Program-made: the position numbers and the translations under genes
The notes under the pieces: generated by a model
What the model was told of the DNA's origin: nothing
Databases searched by the model: none
Seen by the model: the letters and a program-made list of their open reading frames with translations, nothing else
Source of the DNA: WYZ-LMO6 sp964509845
Lineage (GTDB): Archaea > Hadarchaeota > Hadarchaeia > Hadarchaeales > WYZ-LMO6
NCBI GenBank assembly: GCA_964509845.1
Contig: CAZDZG010000029.1
Location: 1-13,224, forward strand
Length of the DNA stretch: 13,224 nt
Direction: 5' to 3'
Shown: piece after piece, positions 1 through 7,132 of the stretch
How the letters are laid out: the number at the start of each line of letters is the position of its first letter
How positions within the stretch are numbered: position 1 is the first letter of the stretch

Positions 1-71
1 ATGGGAATGCTACCGAAGGGATCCATGATCACGAAAAGGGCGATGAAGATCTTGCAGGCCTCTCCGATCAT
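1..71 (-). CDS. MarC-family integral membrane protein, N-terminal fragment
   Basis: The minus strand opens an ATG at 71 and runs off the window edge after 23 codons. The visible peptide contains LFVIMDPFGSIP, which matches the first membrane helix of MarC/UPF0056 proteins (pattern FVxxDPxGxxP). These are six-helix inner-membrane proteins of unclear transport function. A purine-rich GAAAGG lies directly ahead of the ATG as a weak ribosome site. In-frame sequence further upstream has no other start codon before a TAG. The gene diverges from the flippase-ApbE gene at 279 across about 200 nt. The family call rests on one short motif, so it is likely but not certain. Confidence 0.7.
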   Translation of the reverse strand, partial: MIGEACKIFIALFVIMDPFGSIP

Positions 72-161
72 CCTTTCATCTTGGAAGAATTTTCTTTTAT
101 CCTAGGCGGGGTGCTTGGTAATACGGTAGCCGAGTAAATTGATCGTAGGATCGGTGACAAA

Positions 162-172
162 TGACGGCGTCA
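162..172. repeat. Short perfect inverted repeat in the divergent intergenic region
   Basis: TGACGGCGTCA is a perfect palindrome around a central G. It lies in the 207-nt gap (72-278) between the divergent MarC-like gene and the flippase-ApbE gene. It could be a regulator site for either gene, but an 11-nt palindrome can arise by chance. Apart from this and the TATA box near 250, I see no gene, RNA or repeat in the gap. Confidence 0.25.
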
Positions 173-248
173 AGGGAACTGCCGTGCCTCGGTCTCAGCC
201 AACCTCTCGACGTAAATTATCCGGCCTCTCTTTGGAACCAAAACTGCG

Positions 249-257
249 GTATATAGC
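249..257 (+). promoter_or_regulatory. TATA box for the flippase-ApbE gene
   Basis: GGTATATAG is a good archaeal TATA-like element centred near 253, in otherwise GC-rich sequence. The ATG at 279 is about 26 nt downstream, the normal TATA-to-start-site distance in archaea. The transcript may therefore begin at or next to the start codon. No Shine-Dalgarno sequence precedes 279. The promoter call is from spacing and composition only. Confidence 0.55.
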
Positions 258-278
258 ACCGCTCCCCCCTTTTAATGG

Positions 279-2411
279 ATGCCGGAAATCCCTGAGGGGG
301 GTCTCCCGCACGTGGCGGCGGCCCAGCTCCTCGCCTCCCTCTCGGGCTTTTTCTTCTGGATCCTGCTGGCCCTCCTCCTCCACCCCTTCGCCTACGGGGA
401 GGTGGCCTGGAAGGTTTCCCTTGCCATGCTCCTCTCCGGTTTCTCCCTGCTGGGGGTGGGGAAGGCCGCCCTAGCCCACTACGCCCGAAGGGGGGAGGCC
501 CTGCTGCGCGGCTGTCTCCTGCTGGGTCTCCTCTCGAGCCTGGTGGCCGGTGCCCTGATCTCCCTCCTCGTGGACCCCTGGACCGGCCTCCTCCTCCTCT
601 CCCTCTCCGCCTTCTCCCTCAGCTTCCACTTCGAGCTGGCCAGACGCTCCTACAAGCGCTACCTCCTCCTCTGGGCGGGAGCCAGGACCCTCACCCTCCT
701 CCTTCCCTTCCTCCTCTACCTCTGGCTGGGGGAGGTGAGGGGACTCCTCCTCGGTCTCTCCCTCTCCTACCTCCTCTTCGGGCTCCCTTTGCTGGGGATC
801 CCCGGGGGCAGGGTCTCCCCTCCCCCCCTACCCTTCACCCTACAAGCCTGGCTGGCCGATGTCGGGGCGGCCTCCCTTAGCCTGCTGGACAAGGTCCTGA
901 TAGGAAGCCTCTTCGGCAGGGAAAAGCTGGCCATGTACCAGTTCGGAAACAGGTTCTTCCTCCTCCTGGCCGTCCTCCCCCAGCTCCTCCCCTTCTACCT
1001 CCTTCCCGAGAGGGCGGCGGGGAAGGCGACGGGGAGGGTGGAGAGGGGGGCCCTCCTCCTTTCCCTCCTCCTCCTTCCCCCGGTCTTCTTCTTTTCCTTC
1101 CCCCTCCGCTCCCTTTTCCCGGAGTTCGAGGAGGGGATAAGGGCCCTGCTGGTGATGAGCCTGGCCCTGCCCTTCTCCACCCTGGCCCAGATCGAACTCT
1201 CCCGCCTCTACGCCAGGGGGGAACCCTCCCCCGTCCTCCTCTCCTACCTCTCCTCCCTGGCGCTGGGAATCACCGGGATCCTCCTGCTGGGGAGGGAGTT
1301 CGGGGTGCTGGGCATGTCCTCGGGTTTCCTCCTCTCCCAGCTGGTACTGGCCCTCTCCCTCCTTTCCCTCCCCAAGCTAGGGGGTGAGAACCGAAGGCTG
1401 GCGGCCTCCGCCCTCACCCTAGGCGCCCTCACCGCCCTCCTCCTGAGCTCCCTCTCCGCACCCTCCCTGACCGTCCGCGTGAGGGGGAAGCTGGTGGTGG
1501 GGGAGGGAACGGCCATGGACACGCTGGTGGAGATCAGGGTGCTGGACGACAACACCGCCAGGGCCAAGGAGGCGGTGAGGGCGGCCTATCGGGAGATAAG
1601 GAGGGTGGAAGACCTCATGTCAACCGAAAAGGAGGGAACTGAGATTTACCTCCTGAACCACAGCGGGACGGGCTGGGTGGAACTCTCGGAGGAGACCCTC
1701 TCCATCCTCCGCTCCTCCCTGGAGTACTCGAGGCTCTCGGGAGGGGCCTTCGACATCACGGTCAAGCCCCTGGTGGACCTCTGGATGAGGGAGGTCAAGC
1801 GTACGGGAAAGCTCCCTTCTCCTGAGAGGCTCTCCGAGGTAAGGGGGAGGGTGGGCTGGGAAGGGCTGGAGGTGGAGAACGGGAGGGCCAGGTTCCTGCG
1901 GGAGGGGATGGGGGTGACCCTGGGGGCCATAGCCAAGGGTTACGCCGTGGACAGGGCCTGCCAGGTGCTCAGGGAGAAGGGGGTGGAGGCCGGGATGGTG
2001 AACGTGGGGGGGGAGATAAGGGGCTTCGGGAAGGTGTGGAGGATAGGGGTGCAGCACCCCAGGAAGGAAGAGGTGATGCTGGAGCTGGAGCTGGAGAACT
2101 TCTCCATCGCCACCTCGGGGGATTACAGGAGGTTCTTCCTGCTGGGGCCCGTCCGGATCCACCACATCATGGATCCGCGCACGGGGGAGCCAGCCAGGGA
2201 CTGCATGAGCGTAACGGTGATAGCGGAGAGCTGCCTGGAGGCCGATGCCCTGAGCACCGCCCTCTTCGTCCTAGGGCCGGAGAGGGGGAAGGAACTGGCG
2301 GACGGCCTGAGCTCCTCGGGCAAGGTGGTGAAGGCCATGCTGGTGGGATCGGACGGAAGGATCCTCTACTCCGATTCCTGGGACCTGCCCAGGATAGAGA
2401 GGCTACCCTGA
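279..2411 (+). CDS. MOP/Wzx flippase-like membrane domain fused to ApbE FAD:protein FMN transferase
   Basis: A continuous 710-residue ORF with two parts. Residues 1-395 form about 13 hydrophobic segments (34 of residues 81-170 are Leu) and resemble polysaccharide flippases of the MOP superfamily; DKVLIGSLFG at 204-213 followed by AMYQFGNR is typical. Residues 396-710 are ApbE, which transfers FMN from FAD onto threonine. Its motifs are GGAFDITVKPL (488-498), LGAIAKGYAVD (548-558), NVGGEI (575-580), ATSGDY (611-616), HHIMDPRTGEP (628-638) and the Mg-site region ADALST (655-660). Position 547 is Thr, where many ApbEs have Asp. Loops 2-3, 4-5, 8-9, 10-11 and 12-13 are Arg/Lys-rich, which gives N-inside and ApbE outside. 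No ATG, GTG or TTG lies in frame between residues 346 and 401, so ApbE cannot be made separately with its own anchor. The start is ATG 279 (leaderless); GTG 312, with GAGGGGGG 10 nt upstream, is an alternative. The likely substrates are RnfG and RnfD, encoded convergently. ApbE identity is firm; the flippase's function is unknown. Confidence 0.9.
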   Translation: MPEIPEGGLPHVAAAQLLASLSGFFFWILLALLLHPFAYGEVAWKVSLAMLLSGFSLLGVGKAALAHYARRGEALLRGCLLLGLLSSLVAGALISLLVDPWTGLLLLSLSAFSLSFHFELARRSYKRYLLLWAGARTLTLLLPFLLYLWLGEVRGLLLGLSLSYLLFGLPLLGIPGGRVSPPPLPFTLQAWLADVGAASLSLLDKVLIGSLFGREKLAMYQFGNRFFLLLAVLPQLLPFYLLPERAAGKATGRVERGALLLSLLLLPPVFFFSFPLRSLFPEFEEGIRALLVMSLALPFSTLAQIELSRLYARGEPSPVLLSYLSSLALGITGILLLGREFGVLGMSSGFLLSQLVLALSLLSLPKLGGENRRLAASALTLGALTALLLSSLSAPSLTVRVRGKLVVGEGTAMDTLVEIRVLDDNTARAKEAVRAAYREIRRVEDLMSTEKEGTEIYLLNHSGTGWVELSEETLSILRSSLEYSRLSGGAFDITVKPLVDLWMREVKRTGKLPSPERLSEVRGRVGWEGLEVENGRARFLREGMGVTLGAIAKGYAVDRACQVLREKGVEAGMVNVGGEIRGFGKVWRIGVQHPRKEEVMLELELENFSIATSGDYRRFFLLGPVRIHHIMDPRTGEPARDCMSVTVIAESCLEADALSTALFVLGPERGKELADGLSSSGKVVKAMLVGSDGRILYSDSWDLPRIERLP

Positions 2412-3218
2412 GGGAGGCGGGGAGGGGGGAAGAGGGGCAACCGGGGCCACGCCAAGCTTCAGCACCTTGCGCGGGCACTTCTCCACGCAGGTCCCGCAGG
2501 CGGTGCAGAGAGAGCCGTCTATCACGGGAAGGGGATCGAGCTTGATGGCCTGAACGGGGCAGGCCTTCTCGCAGATCCTGCACTTGATGCACCCGCTGGC
2601 GCAGGAGGCGTTCACCTCCTTTCCGGAGGCGGGGGAGTTGCAGAGGAGGAGGACCTTGGTCCCGACGGGCAGAAGCCTGATCACACCCCTGGGGCAGGCC
2701 TGCTCGCAGAGCCCGCAGCCCGTGCACTTCTCCTCCTCCACCACCGGAAGCCCTCCCTCCAGCCTGAGGGCCCCGAAGGGACAGGCCCTGACGCAATCCC
2801 CCATCCCCAGACACCCGTACGGGCAGGCCAGGGGTCCCCCGGCCAGGTCGGAGAAGGCGGAGCAGGTCCTCTCCCCCCTGGCCTCGAACAGAACCTTTCC
2901 CTGCCCCGTGCACCTGACCCTGGGCAGTTTCCTCTCCTCCTCCTTCACCTCCACCCCTAGGAGCCTCCCTATCTCCCTCCTCTCCTCGGGCCCCAGGAGC
3001 CTGCACTTCCCGAGCAGGGAGGGATCCTTCACCAGCTCCTCCGCCATCGCATCGCATCCCCCCCTCAGGCCGCAGGCCCCGCAGGAGGCGCCGGGCAGCT
3101 TCTCCCTGATCTTCTCTATCCTCTCATCCATCTGAACGGCCATCTTCCTGGCCGCCACCACCAGCATGATGGCGAAGGCCGCCCCCACCACCCCCATGAC
3201 CCCGGCCTCGTGCAGCAT
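2403..3218 (-). CDS. rnfB: Rnf complex subunit B, polyferredoxin
   Basis: 271 residues. RnfB is the membrane-anchored iron-sulfur subunit that takes electrons from reduced ferredoxin. An N-terminal helix (about 5-24) is followed by the RnfB-type cluster domain with C46, C49, C55 and C72. Next come ferredoxin-like motifs at C132/C136/C142/C146, C165/C168/C171/C175, C210/C213/C216/C220 and C238/C241/C244/C248, as in multi-cluster clostridial-type RnfB. The tail is proline-rich. The first motif reads CGACGLRGGC (C-x2-C-x5-C), one residue longer than the usual C-x2-C-x4-C. The ATG directly follows the rnfA stop codon (TAG then ATG), so translation is coupled. It is the last gene of the operon, and its 3' end overlaps the convergent ApbE fusion by 9 nt. 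Confidence 0.95.
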   Translation of the reverse strand: MLHEAGVMGVVGAAFAIMLVVAARKMAVQMDERIEKIREKLPGASCGACGLRGGCDAMAEELVKDPSLLGKCRLLGPEERREIGRLLGVEVKEEERKLPRVRCTGQGKVLFEARGERTCSAFSDLAGGPLACPYGCLGMGDCVRACPFGALRLEGGLPVVEEEKCTGCGLCEQACPRGVIRLLPVGTKVLLLCNSPASGKEVNASCASGCIKCRICEKACPVQAIKLDPLPVIDGSLCTACGTCVEKCPRKVLKLGVAPVAPLPPSPPPSG

Positions 3219-3803
3219 CTACTCCACCATCCCCCCGAAGCCCTGGAAGGCCAGGGCCAGCAGGGCGGCGGTGATGAAGGCCAGCGGGAGGCCGCGGAAG
3301 GAGGAGGGGGCCTCGCAGATCTCCAGCCTCTCCCTCATCCCAGCCATCATGAGGATGGCCAGGGTGTATCCCAGTCCCGTGGCGAAGCCGTTCACCGCGG
3401 AGGCCACGAAAGAGTACCTTTCCACGTCCACGTTGATGAGGGTCACCCCCAGGATGGCGCAGTTCACGGTGATGAGGGGGAGATAGATCCCGAAGGCCCT
3501 GTACAAGGGGGGGGAGAGCTTCCGGATGGTGATCTCCACCAGCTGGACGAAGGAGGCTATCACCAGGATGAAGGCCACGATCCTCATGTACTCGATGTGG
3601 AAGGGAACCAGCAGGTACTGGTAAATGAGCCAGGTGATGAGGGAGGAGCAGGTGGCCACGAAGGTGACCGCCACCCCCATCATCACCGAGGTTTTCACCC
3701 TGGTGGAAATGCCAAAGAAGGAACAGAGTCCCAGGAACTTCGTGAGCACGATGTTGTTGATGAAGATGGCCGCCACCGCTATTCCCAGGAGGTTCTCCAT
3801 CAC
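3219..3803 (-). CDS. rnfA: Rnf complex subunit A, membrane protein
   Basis: 194 residues, the usual RnfA/NqrE length, with about six hydrophobic helices. RnfA pairs with RnfE in the membrane core. In known complexes the two hold a [2Fe-2S] cluster between half-helices through paired cysteines. The matching residues are C27 (in LGLCSFFG) and C115 (in ITVNCAILG). The ATG overlaps the rnfE stop as ATGA at 3800-3803. NNIVLTKFLGLC near the N terminus and the LPLITVNC helix identify the family. It is distinguished from RnfE by its N terminus and its place between E and B. Confidence 0.96.
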   Translation of the reverse strand: MMENLLGIAVAAIFINNIVLTKFLGLCSFFGISTRVKTSVMMGVAVTFVATCSSLITWLIYQYLLVPFHIEYMRIVAFILVIASFVQLVEITIRKLSPPLYRAFGIYLPLITVNCAILGVTLINVDVERYSFVASAVNGFATGLGYTLAILMMAGMRERLEICEAPSSFRGLPLAFITAALLALAFQGFGGMVE

Positions 3804-4402
3804 ACCACCCCCGCCTTCTTCATCACGGCCAGCAGGATGCCCATCACCAGGAAGGCCCCCGGCGGCAGGATCATTCCCACCGGTGGGGAGGATAGGATTC
3901 CGGGGATCACCTGCTGGCCGAAAACCACCACCTTTCCCGTTCCGAAGAGCTCCCTCAGGAAGGAAATGACCAGGATGGCGAGGGAGAAGCCCACGCTCAT
4001 TCCCAGCGTGTCCAGAAGGGTCTCGGAGACCGGACGCTTGGAGGCGAAGGCCTCGGCCCTGCCCAGCACGATGCAGTTAACGGTGATGAGGGGAAGGAAG
4101 ATTCCCAGCTGCTCGTAAAGGGAGGGGGAGTAGCCGTGGATCAACATCTCCACGATGGTCACGAAGCTGGCTATGATCACGATGAAGGTGGGTATCCTTA
4201 CGTCCCGGGGAATGAACCTCTTCAGGAGGGAGATGAGGAGGTTGGAAAGGACGATCACGAAGGTGAAGGCCAGGGACATCCCCAGGGCGTTCTCCACCCT
4301 GGTGGTGATGGCCAGGGTGGGGCACAGACCCAGCACCAGCCCCAGCACGGGATTCTTCTTCAGGATCCCCTTGGTGAACTCCTGCAGCCTCATTCCATCC
4401 AC
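3800..4402 (-). CDS. rnfE: Rnf complex subunit E, membrane protein
   Basis: 200 residues, about six transmembrane helices, homologous to RnfA. The cluster cysteines are C27 (LGLCPTLA) and C110 (ITVNCIVLG). The N-terminal KGILKKNPVL segment ahead of LGLCP is characteristic of RnfE/NqrD rather than RnfA. The start at 4402 overlaps the end of rnfG by 13 nt, and the stop overlaps rnfA by 4 nt, as expected for a tightly coupled operon. With RnfA it forms the intramembrane electron path between cytoplasmic and outer-face flavins. This is established for the family and inferred here. Confidence 0.96.
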   Translation of the reverse strand: MDGMRLQEFTKGILKKNPVLGLVLGLCPTLAITTRVENALGMSLAFTFVIVLSNLLISLLKRFIPRDVRIPTFIVIIASFVTIVEMLIHGYSPSLYEQLGIFLPLITVNCIVLGRAEAFASKRPVSETLLDTLGMSVGFSLAILVISFLRELFGTGKVVVFGQQVIPGILSSPPVGMILPPGAFLVMGILLAVMKKAGVV

Positions 4403-4908
4403 CTCAGGAGGTTCTCCAGACCGCTCCTCACCGCCCTCACCACCGCCCTGGAGCTGATGGTGGCTCCCGTCACCCCCTCTATCTCTCCCCCATCCTTCTT
4501 AAGGACCACTCCTTCCAGCTCCTTTCCCCTGAACTGCTCCAGGAAGGCCTCCTCCGTCACCCTGGCCCCCAGCCCCGGGGTCTCCCCGTGGGAGAGGATC
4601 CTCACCCCCGCCACGGTCCCATCCGGGAGCGCTCCCACCAGCACCCTCATCTTCCCCCCGTATCCCCTCTCCTCCACCTCCACCGCGTACCCCACCAGCA
4701 CCCCGTTCTCCCAACAGGTGTAGTACCCGTTCTCCTCCTTGAACTGGGCGGAGGGGAAGATCTGGGAGAGGGTGCGGTAGAGCTCCGCCCTCTCCGCCTC
4801 CTCTATCCTCTTCTCCGTGGCGCTGTGGGTGAGGCCCAGCAGGGCCCCCCAGACCAGGCAGGTGATCACCAGCACGGCCACCGGCCTCACTTCTTCCTTT
4901 CCCACCAT
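4390..4908 (-). CDS. rnfG: Rnf complex subunit G, covalent-FMN protein
   Basis: 172 residues. One N-terminal helix (about 8-25) anchors an FMN-binding domain on the outer face of the membrane. The flavinylation motif is GVTGATISS, with T150 as the expected FMN-threonyl attachment site for ApbE. HGETPGLGA (107-115) is the other typical RnfG/NqrC signature. The start is ATG 4908, 22 nt inside the end of rnfD. The reading frame stays open much further upstream, but that part is only the shadow of rnfD: MVGKEEVRP leading into the helix is the normal RnfG N terminus. In Rnf complexes this subunit passes electrons between the RnfA/E cluster and RnfD or RnfB. Confidence 0.95.
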   Translation of the reverse strand: MVGKEEVRPVAVLVITCLVWGALLGLTHSATEKRIEEAERAELYRTLSQIFPSAQFKEENGYYTCWENGVLVGYAVEVEERGYGGKMRVLVGALPDGTVAGVRILSHGETPGLGARVTEEAFLEQFRGKELEGVVLKKDGGEIEGVTGATISSRAVVRAVRSGLENLLRWME

Positions 4909-5828
4909 TTTCTCGCCACCGTTCCGTACACCCTGGGCCTGGTGTACCTGTCTATGAGGGGGGTGAAGGCGTTCATGATGAGGATGGAGTAGGTCACCCC
5001 CTCCGGCATCCCCCCGTACATCCTTATCACCACCACCAGCAGCCCCGCCCCCAGACCGAAGATCACCTTTCCCTTTCCCGTGAGGGGGGTGGTGACGTAA
5101 TCCGTGGCCATGAAGAAGGCCCCCAGGAAGAGGCCCCCCGCCAGGATGTGGAAGAGGGGATCTTCCCCCAGCAGGAGCATCAGGAGGCCCACCGTCCCTA
5201 TGTAGGAGAGGGGGGTCCTCCAGTCTATGTACCTGAGGGCGATCAGGAAGATTCCCCCTATCAGGATGGCCAGAGCCGAGGTCTCCCCTATGCACCCGGC
5301 CACGTTTCCCAGGAAGAGGTCTGAGGCGGAAGCGTACCCCCCTCCGGCCTTCCAGGTCCCGAGGGGGGTGGCCGTGCTCACCCCCTCGAAGGGGGAGACC
5401 CAGCGGGTCATGAGGGAAGGCCAGCTGAGGGTCAGGAAAGCCCTGCCCACCAGGGCGGGATTGAAGAGGTTCTGGCCCAGCCCCCCGAAGGCGCACTTCC
5501 CCACCGTGATGGCGAAGGAGGAGCCCACCACCGGCATCCAGAGAGGAACGGTGGGGGGGAGGCACAGGGCCAGCAGGAGACCGGTGATTACCGCGCTGCC
5601 GTCCATGGTAAATTTCTTCCCCATGACCCTATAGCACAGGAACTCCGAGAGCACGGCAGAAAGTATGGAGGCGAGGATGATCAGGAGGGCATGGAGGCCG
5701 AAGAGGTAAACGCCGCAGGCGGTGGCTGGCATCAGGGCCAGGACCACCGTGAACATGATCCTCCTGACGGAGACCCTGTCCTTCAGGTGGGGACTGGGAG
5801 AGACCTGAAGTCTGGCCCCCTCGATCAT
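4887..5828 (-). CDS. rnfD: Rnf complex subunit D, membrane covalent-FMN protein
   Basis: 313 residues, a polytopic membrane protein of the NqrB/RnfD family thought to form part of the ion channel. Family motifs include KCAFGGLGQNLFNPA (111-125) and ATDYVTTP later in the chain. STATPL (151-156) is the flavinylation site with T154 as the expected FMN-bearing threonine. The second residue is Thr where SGAT is common. The start chosen is ATG 5828, which overlaps the rnfC stop as ATGA and begins with a normal RnfD N terminus (SPSPHLKDRVSVRRIM). An upstream ATG at 5918 would add 30 charged residues inside rnfC and is unlikely. Confidence 0.95.
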   Translation of the reverse strand: MIEGARLQVSPSPHLKDRVSVRRIMFTVVLALMPATACGVYLFGLHALLIILASILSAVLSEFLCYRVMGKKFTMDGSAVITGLLLALCLPPTVPLWMPVVGSSFAITVGKCAFGGLGQNLFNPALVGRAFLTLSWPSLMTRWVSPFEGVSTATPLGTWKAGGGYASASDLFLGNVAGCIGETSALAILIGGIFLIALRYIDWRTPLSYIGTVGLLMLLLGEDPLFHILAGGLFLGAFFMATDYVTTPLTGKGKVIFGLGAGLLVVVIRMYGGMPEGVTYSILIMNAFTPLIDRYTRPRVYGTVARKWWERKK

Positions 5829-7108
5829 TTCTTCAGCCTCCTTACCCCCTTCTTCCCCTCCCTCATCAGGTGGACGAGGGGGATCTTCGAGGGACAAACG
5901 TAGGCGCAGCACCCGCACTCATCGCAGCTCAGGAGGTTGTACTGCAGGCAGGCCTCGAAGTCCTTGGCCCTCACCAGCCTGGCCAGGTGGGTGGGCATGA
6001 GGCCCATCGGACAGGCCCGCACACATCTCCCGCACCTGATGCAGGGCTCCTCTTCCTCCTCCACCACCTCCTTTTCCTCCATCACCAGCACGCAGCCCGT
6101 GGTCTTCACCACCGGAACGTCCTCGTAGACGGCGAACCCCATCATGGGACCCCCCGCCACCACCTTCTTGACCTTCCCCACCAATCCCCCGCACTGCTGC
6201 AGCAGGTAGGAAAAGGGTGTCCCCACCCTTACCCTCAGGTTCTTGGGGTCCGCCACCGCCCCCGTGACGGTCACCACCCTCTCCACCAGCGGTTCTCCCA
6301 GGAGGATGGCATCGTGGACGGCCTTGCAGGTTCCAACGTTCTGAACCACCGCCCCCACGTCGAAAGGCAGACCCCCCGCCGGAACCTCCCTCCCCAGCAC
6401 GGCCTTCAGGAGGTGCCTCTCGTCCCCCTGCGGGTACCTGGTGTGCAGCTCCACCACCTCCCCCACCCCCCGGCTGAGCTCGCGCATGTGCTCGATGGCG
6501 TCGGGCTTGTTGTCCTCGATGGCTATGATCACCCTCTCCACCCCCAAGATCTTGGCCACGAGCTTGGCCCCCTCCACGATCTTCTCCCCCTCCTCCAGCA
6601 TCAGCCGGTGATCGCAGGTGATGTAGGGCTCGCACTCCACCCCGTTGACCACGAGGGTATCCACGCGCTTGGGGGGATTCAGCTTCACGTGGGTGGGAAA
6701 GCCGGCCCCTCCCATCCCCACTATTCCGGCCTCCCTCACCCTTTGCAGGAGCTCCTCGCGGGAGGCCTTCTCGGGATCCAGGGGAGGCATCCTCTCCCAC
6801 TCGTCCCTCCCGTCCGACTCTATCACCACGGAGAGCACCCTGTCTCCCGTGGGAAGACGGTGCTGGGAGAGCTCCACCACGGTTCCGGAAAGAGAGGCAT
6901 GGACGGGGGCTGAAACGGGGGCCGGGGAGTCCCCTATCTTCTGCCCCGTCCGCACCCGGGCCCCCTTCTCCACCAGCGGATTGCAGGGGGCCCCTAGATG
7001 CTGGCGGAGGGGGATCACCACCCTAGGGGGAAGGGGGGGGACCTCTATCCGCTTGAAGCCCGTGAGCTTGAGGCCCGGTGGGTGCACCCCTCCCCTGAAC
7101 CCTGCCAT
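5825..7108 (-). CDS. rnfC: Rnf complex subunit C, NADH-binding iron-sulfur flavoprotein
   Basis: 427 residues and soluble, so a peripheral subunit on the cytoplasmic side. The N terminus (GGVHPPGLK) and the barrel-sandwich region (about 30-95) are typical. The 51-kDa-like nucleotide/FMN domain shows GMGGAGFPTHVKL (131-143) and NGVECEPYITCD (155-166). A SLBB-like region follows (about 275-310). Two [4Fe-4S] motifs close the protein: C356/C359/C362/C366 and C395/C398/C401/C405. Retention of the glycine-rich and ECEPY motifs argues for NAD(H) as the partner. First gene of the rnfCDGEAB operon. The ATG at 7108 has no Shine-Dalgarno and lies about 28 nt from a TATA box, so the mRNA is probably leaderless. 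It diverges from the Lrp-type gene at 7226. Confidence 0.96.
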   Translation of the reverse strand: MAGFRGGVHPPGLKLTGFKRIEVPPLPPRVVIPLRQHLGAPCNPLVEKGARVRTGQKIGDSPAPVSAPVHASLSGTVVELSQHRLPTGDRVLSVVIESDGRDEWERMPPLDPEKASREELLQRVREAGIVGMGGAGFPTHVKLNPPKRVDTLVVNGVECEPYITCDHRLMLEEGEKIVEGAKLVAKILGVERVIIAIEDNKPDAIEHMRELSRGVGEVVELHTRYPQGDERHLLKAVLGREVPAGGLPFDVGAVVQNVGTCKAVHDAILLGEPLVERVVTVTGAVADPKNLRVRVGTPFSYLLQQCGGLVGKVKKVVAGGPMMGFAVYEDVPVVKTTGCVLVMEEKEVVEEEEEPCIRCGRCVRACPMGLMPTHLARLVRAKDFEACLQYNLLSCDECGCCAYVCPSKIPLVHLMREGKKGVRRLKK

Positions 7109-7132
7109 GAAAAATCGACAAATTTGGGAGGG

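Noticed and set aside
80..248. Possible small RNA in the gap before the flippase-ApbE gene
   Set aside because: I looked for C/D-box signals, a cloverleaf and long stems. Only an 11-nt palindrome and a 5-bp stem (ACGGC/GCCGT) were seen, which is not enough.
139..474. Plus-strand ORF starting at 139
   Set aside because: Ser/Pro/Arg-rich shadow in a different frame that runs into the flippase domain. It has no ribosome site or motif.
2167..3057. Minus-strand frame with Arg/Gly-rich product over rnfB and the ApbE end
   Set aside because: It is a shifted shadow of rnfB and lacks the cysteine pattern. No evidence of a second protein.
3210..4118. Long plus-strand open frame opposite rnfA/rnfE
   Set aside because: The translation is Glu/Asp/His/Gly-rich and featureless, while the minus strand encodes two textbook Rnf subunits here.
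4909..5565. N-terminal extension of rnfG
   Set aside because: The frame is open upstream, but it lies wholly inside rnfD and reads as Arg/Pro/Gly/His-rich sequence. The true start at 4908 leads straight into the membrane anchor.
5870..6913. Long plus-strand open frame opposite rnfC
   Set aside because: Its product is His/Pro/Gly-rich low-complexity sequence with no motif. It is the GC-driven shadow of rnfC, which has full family motifs.
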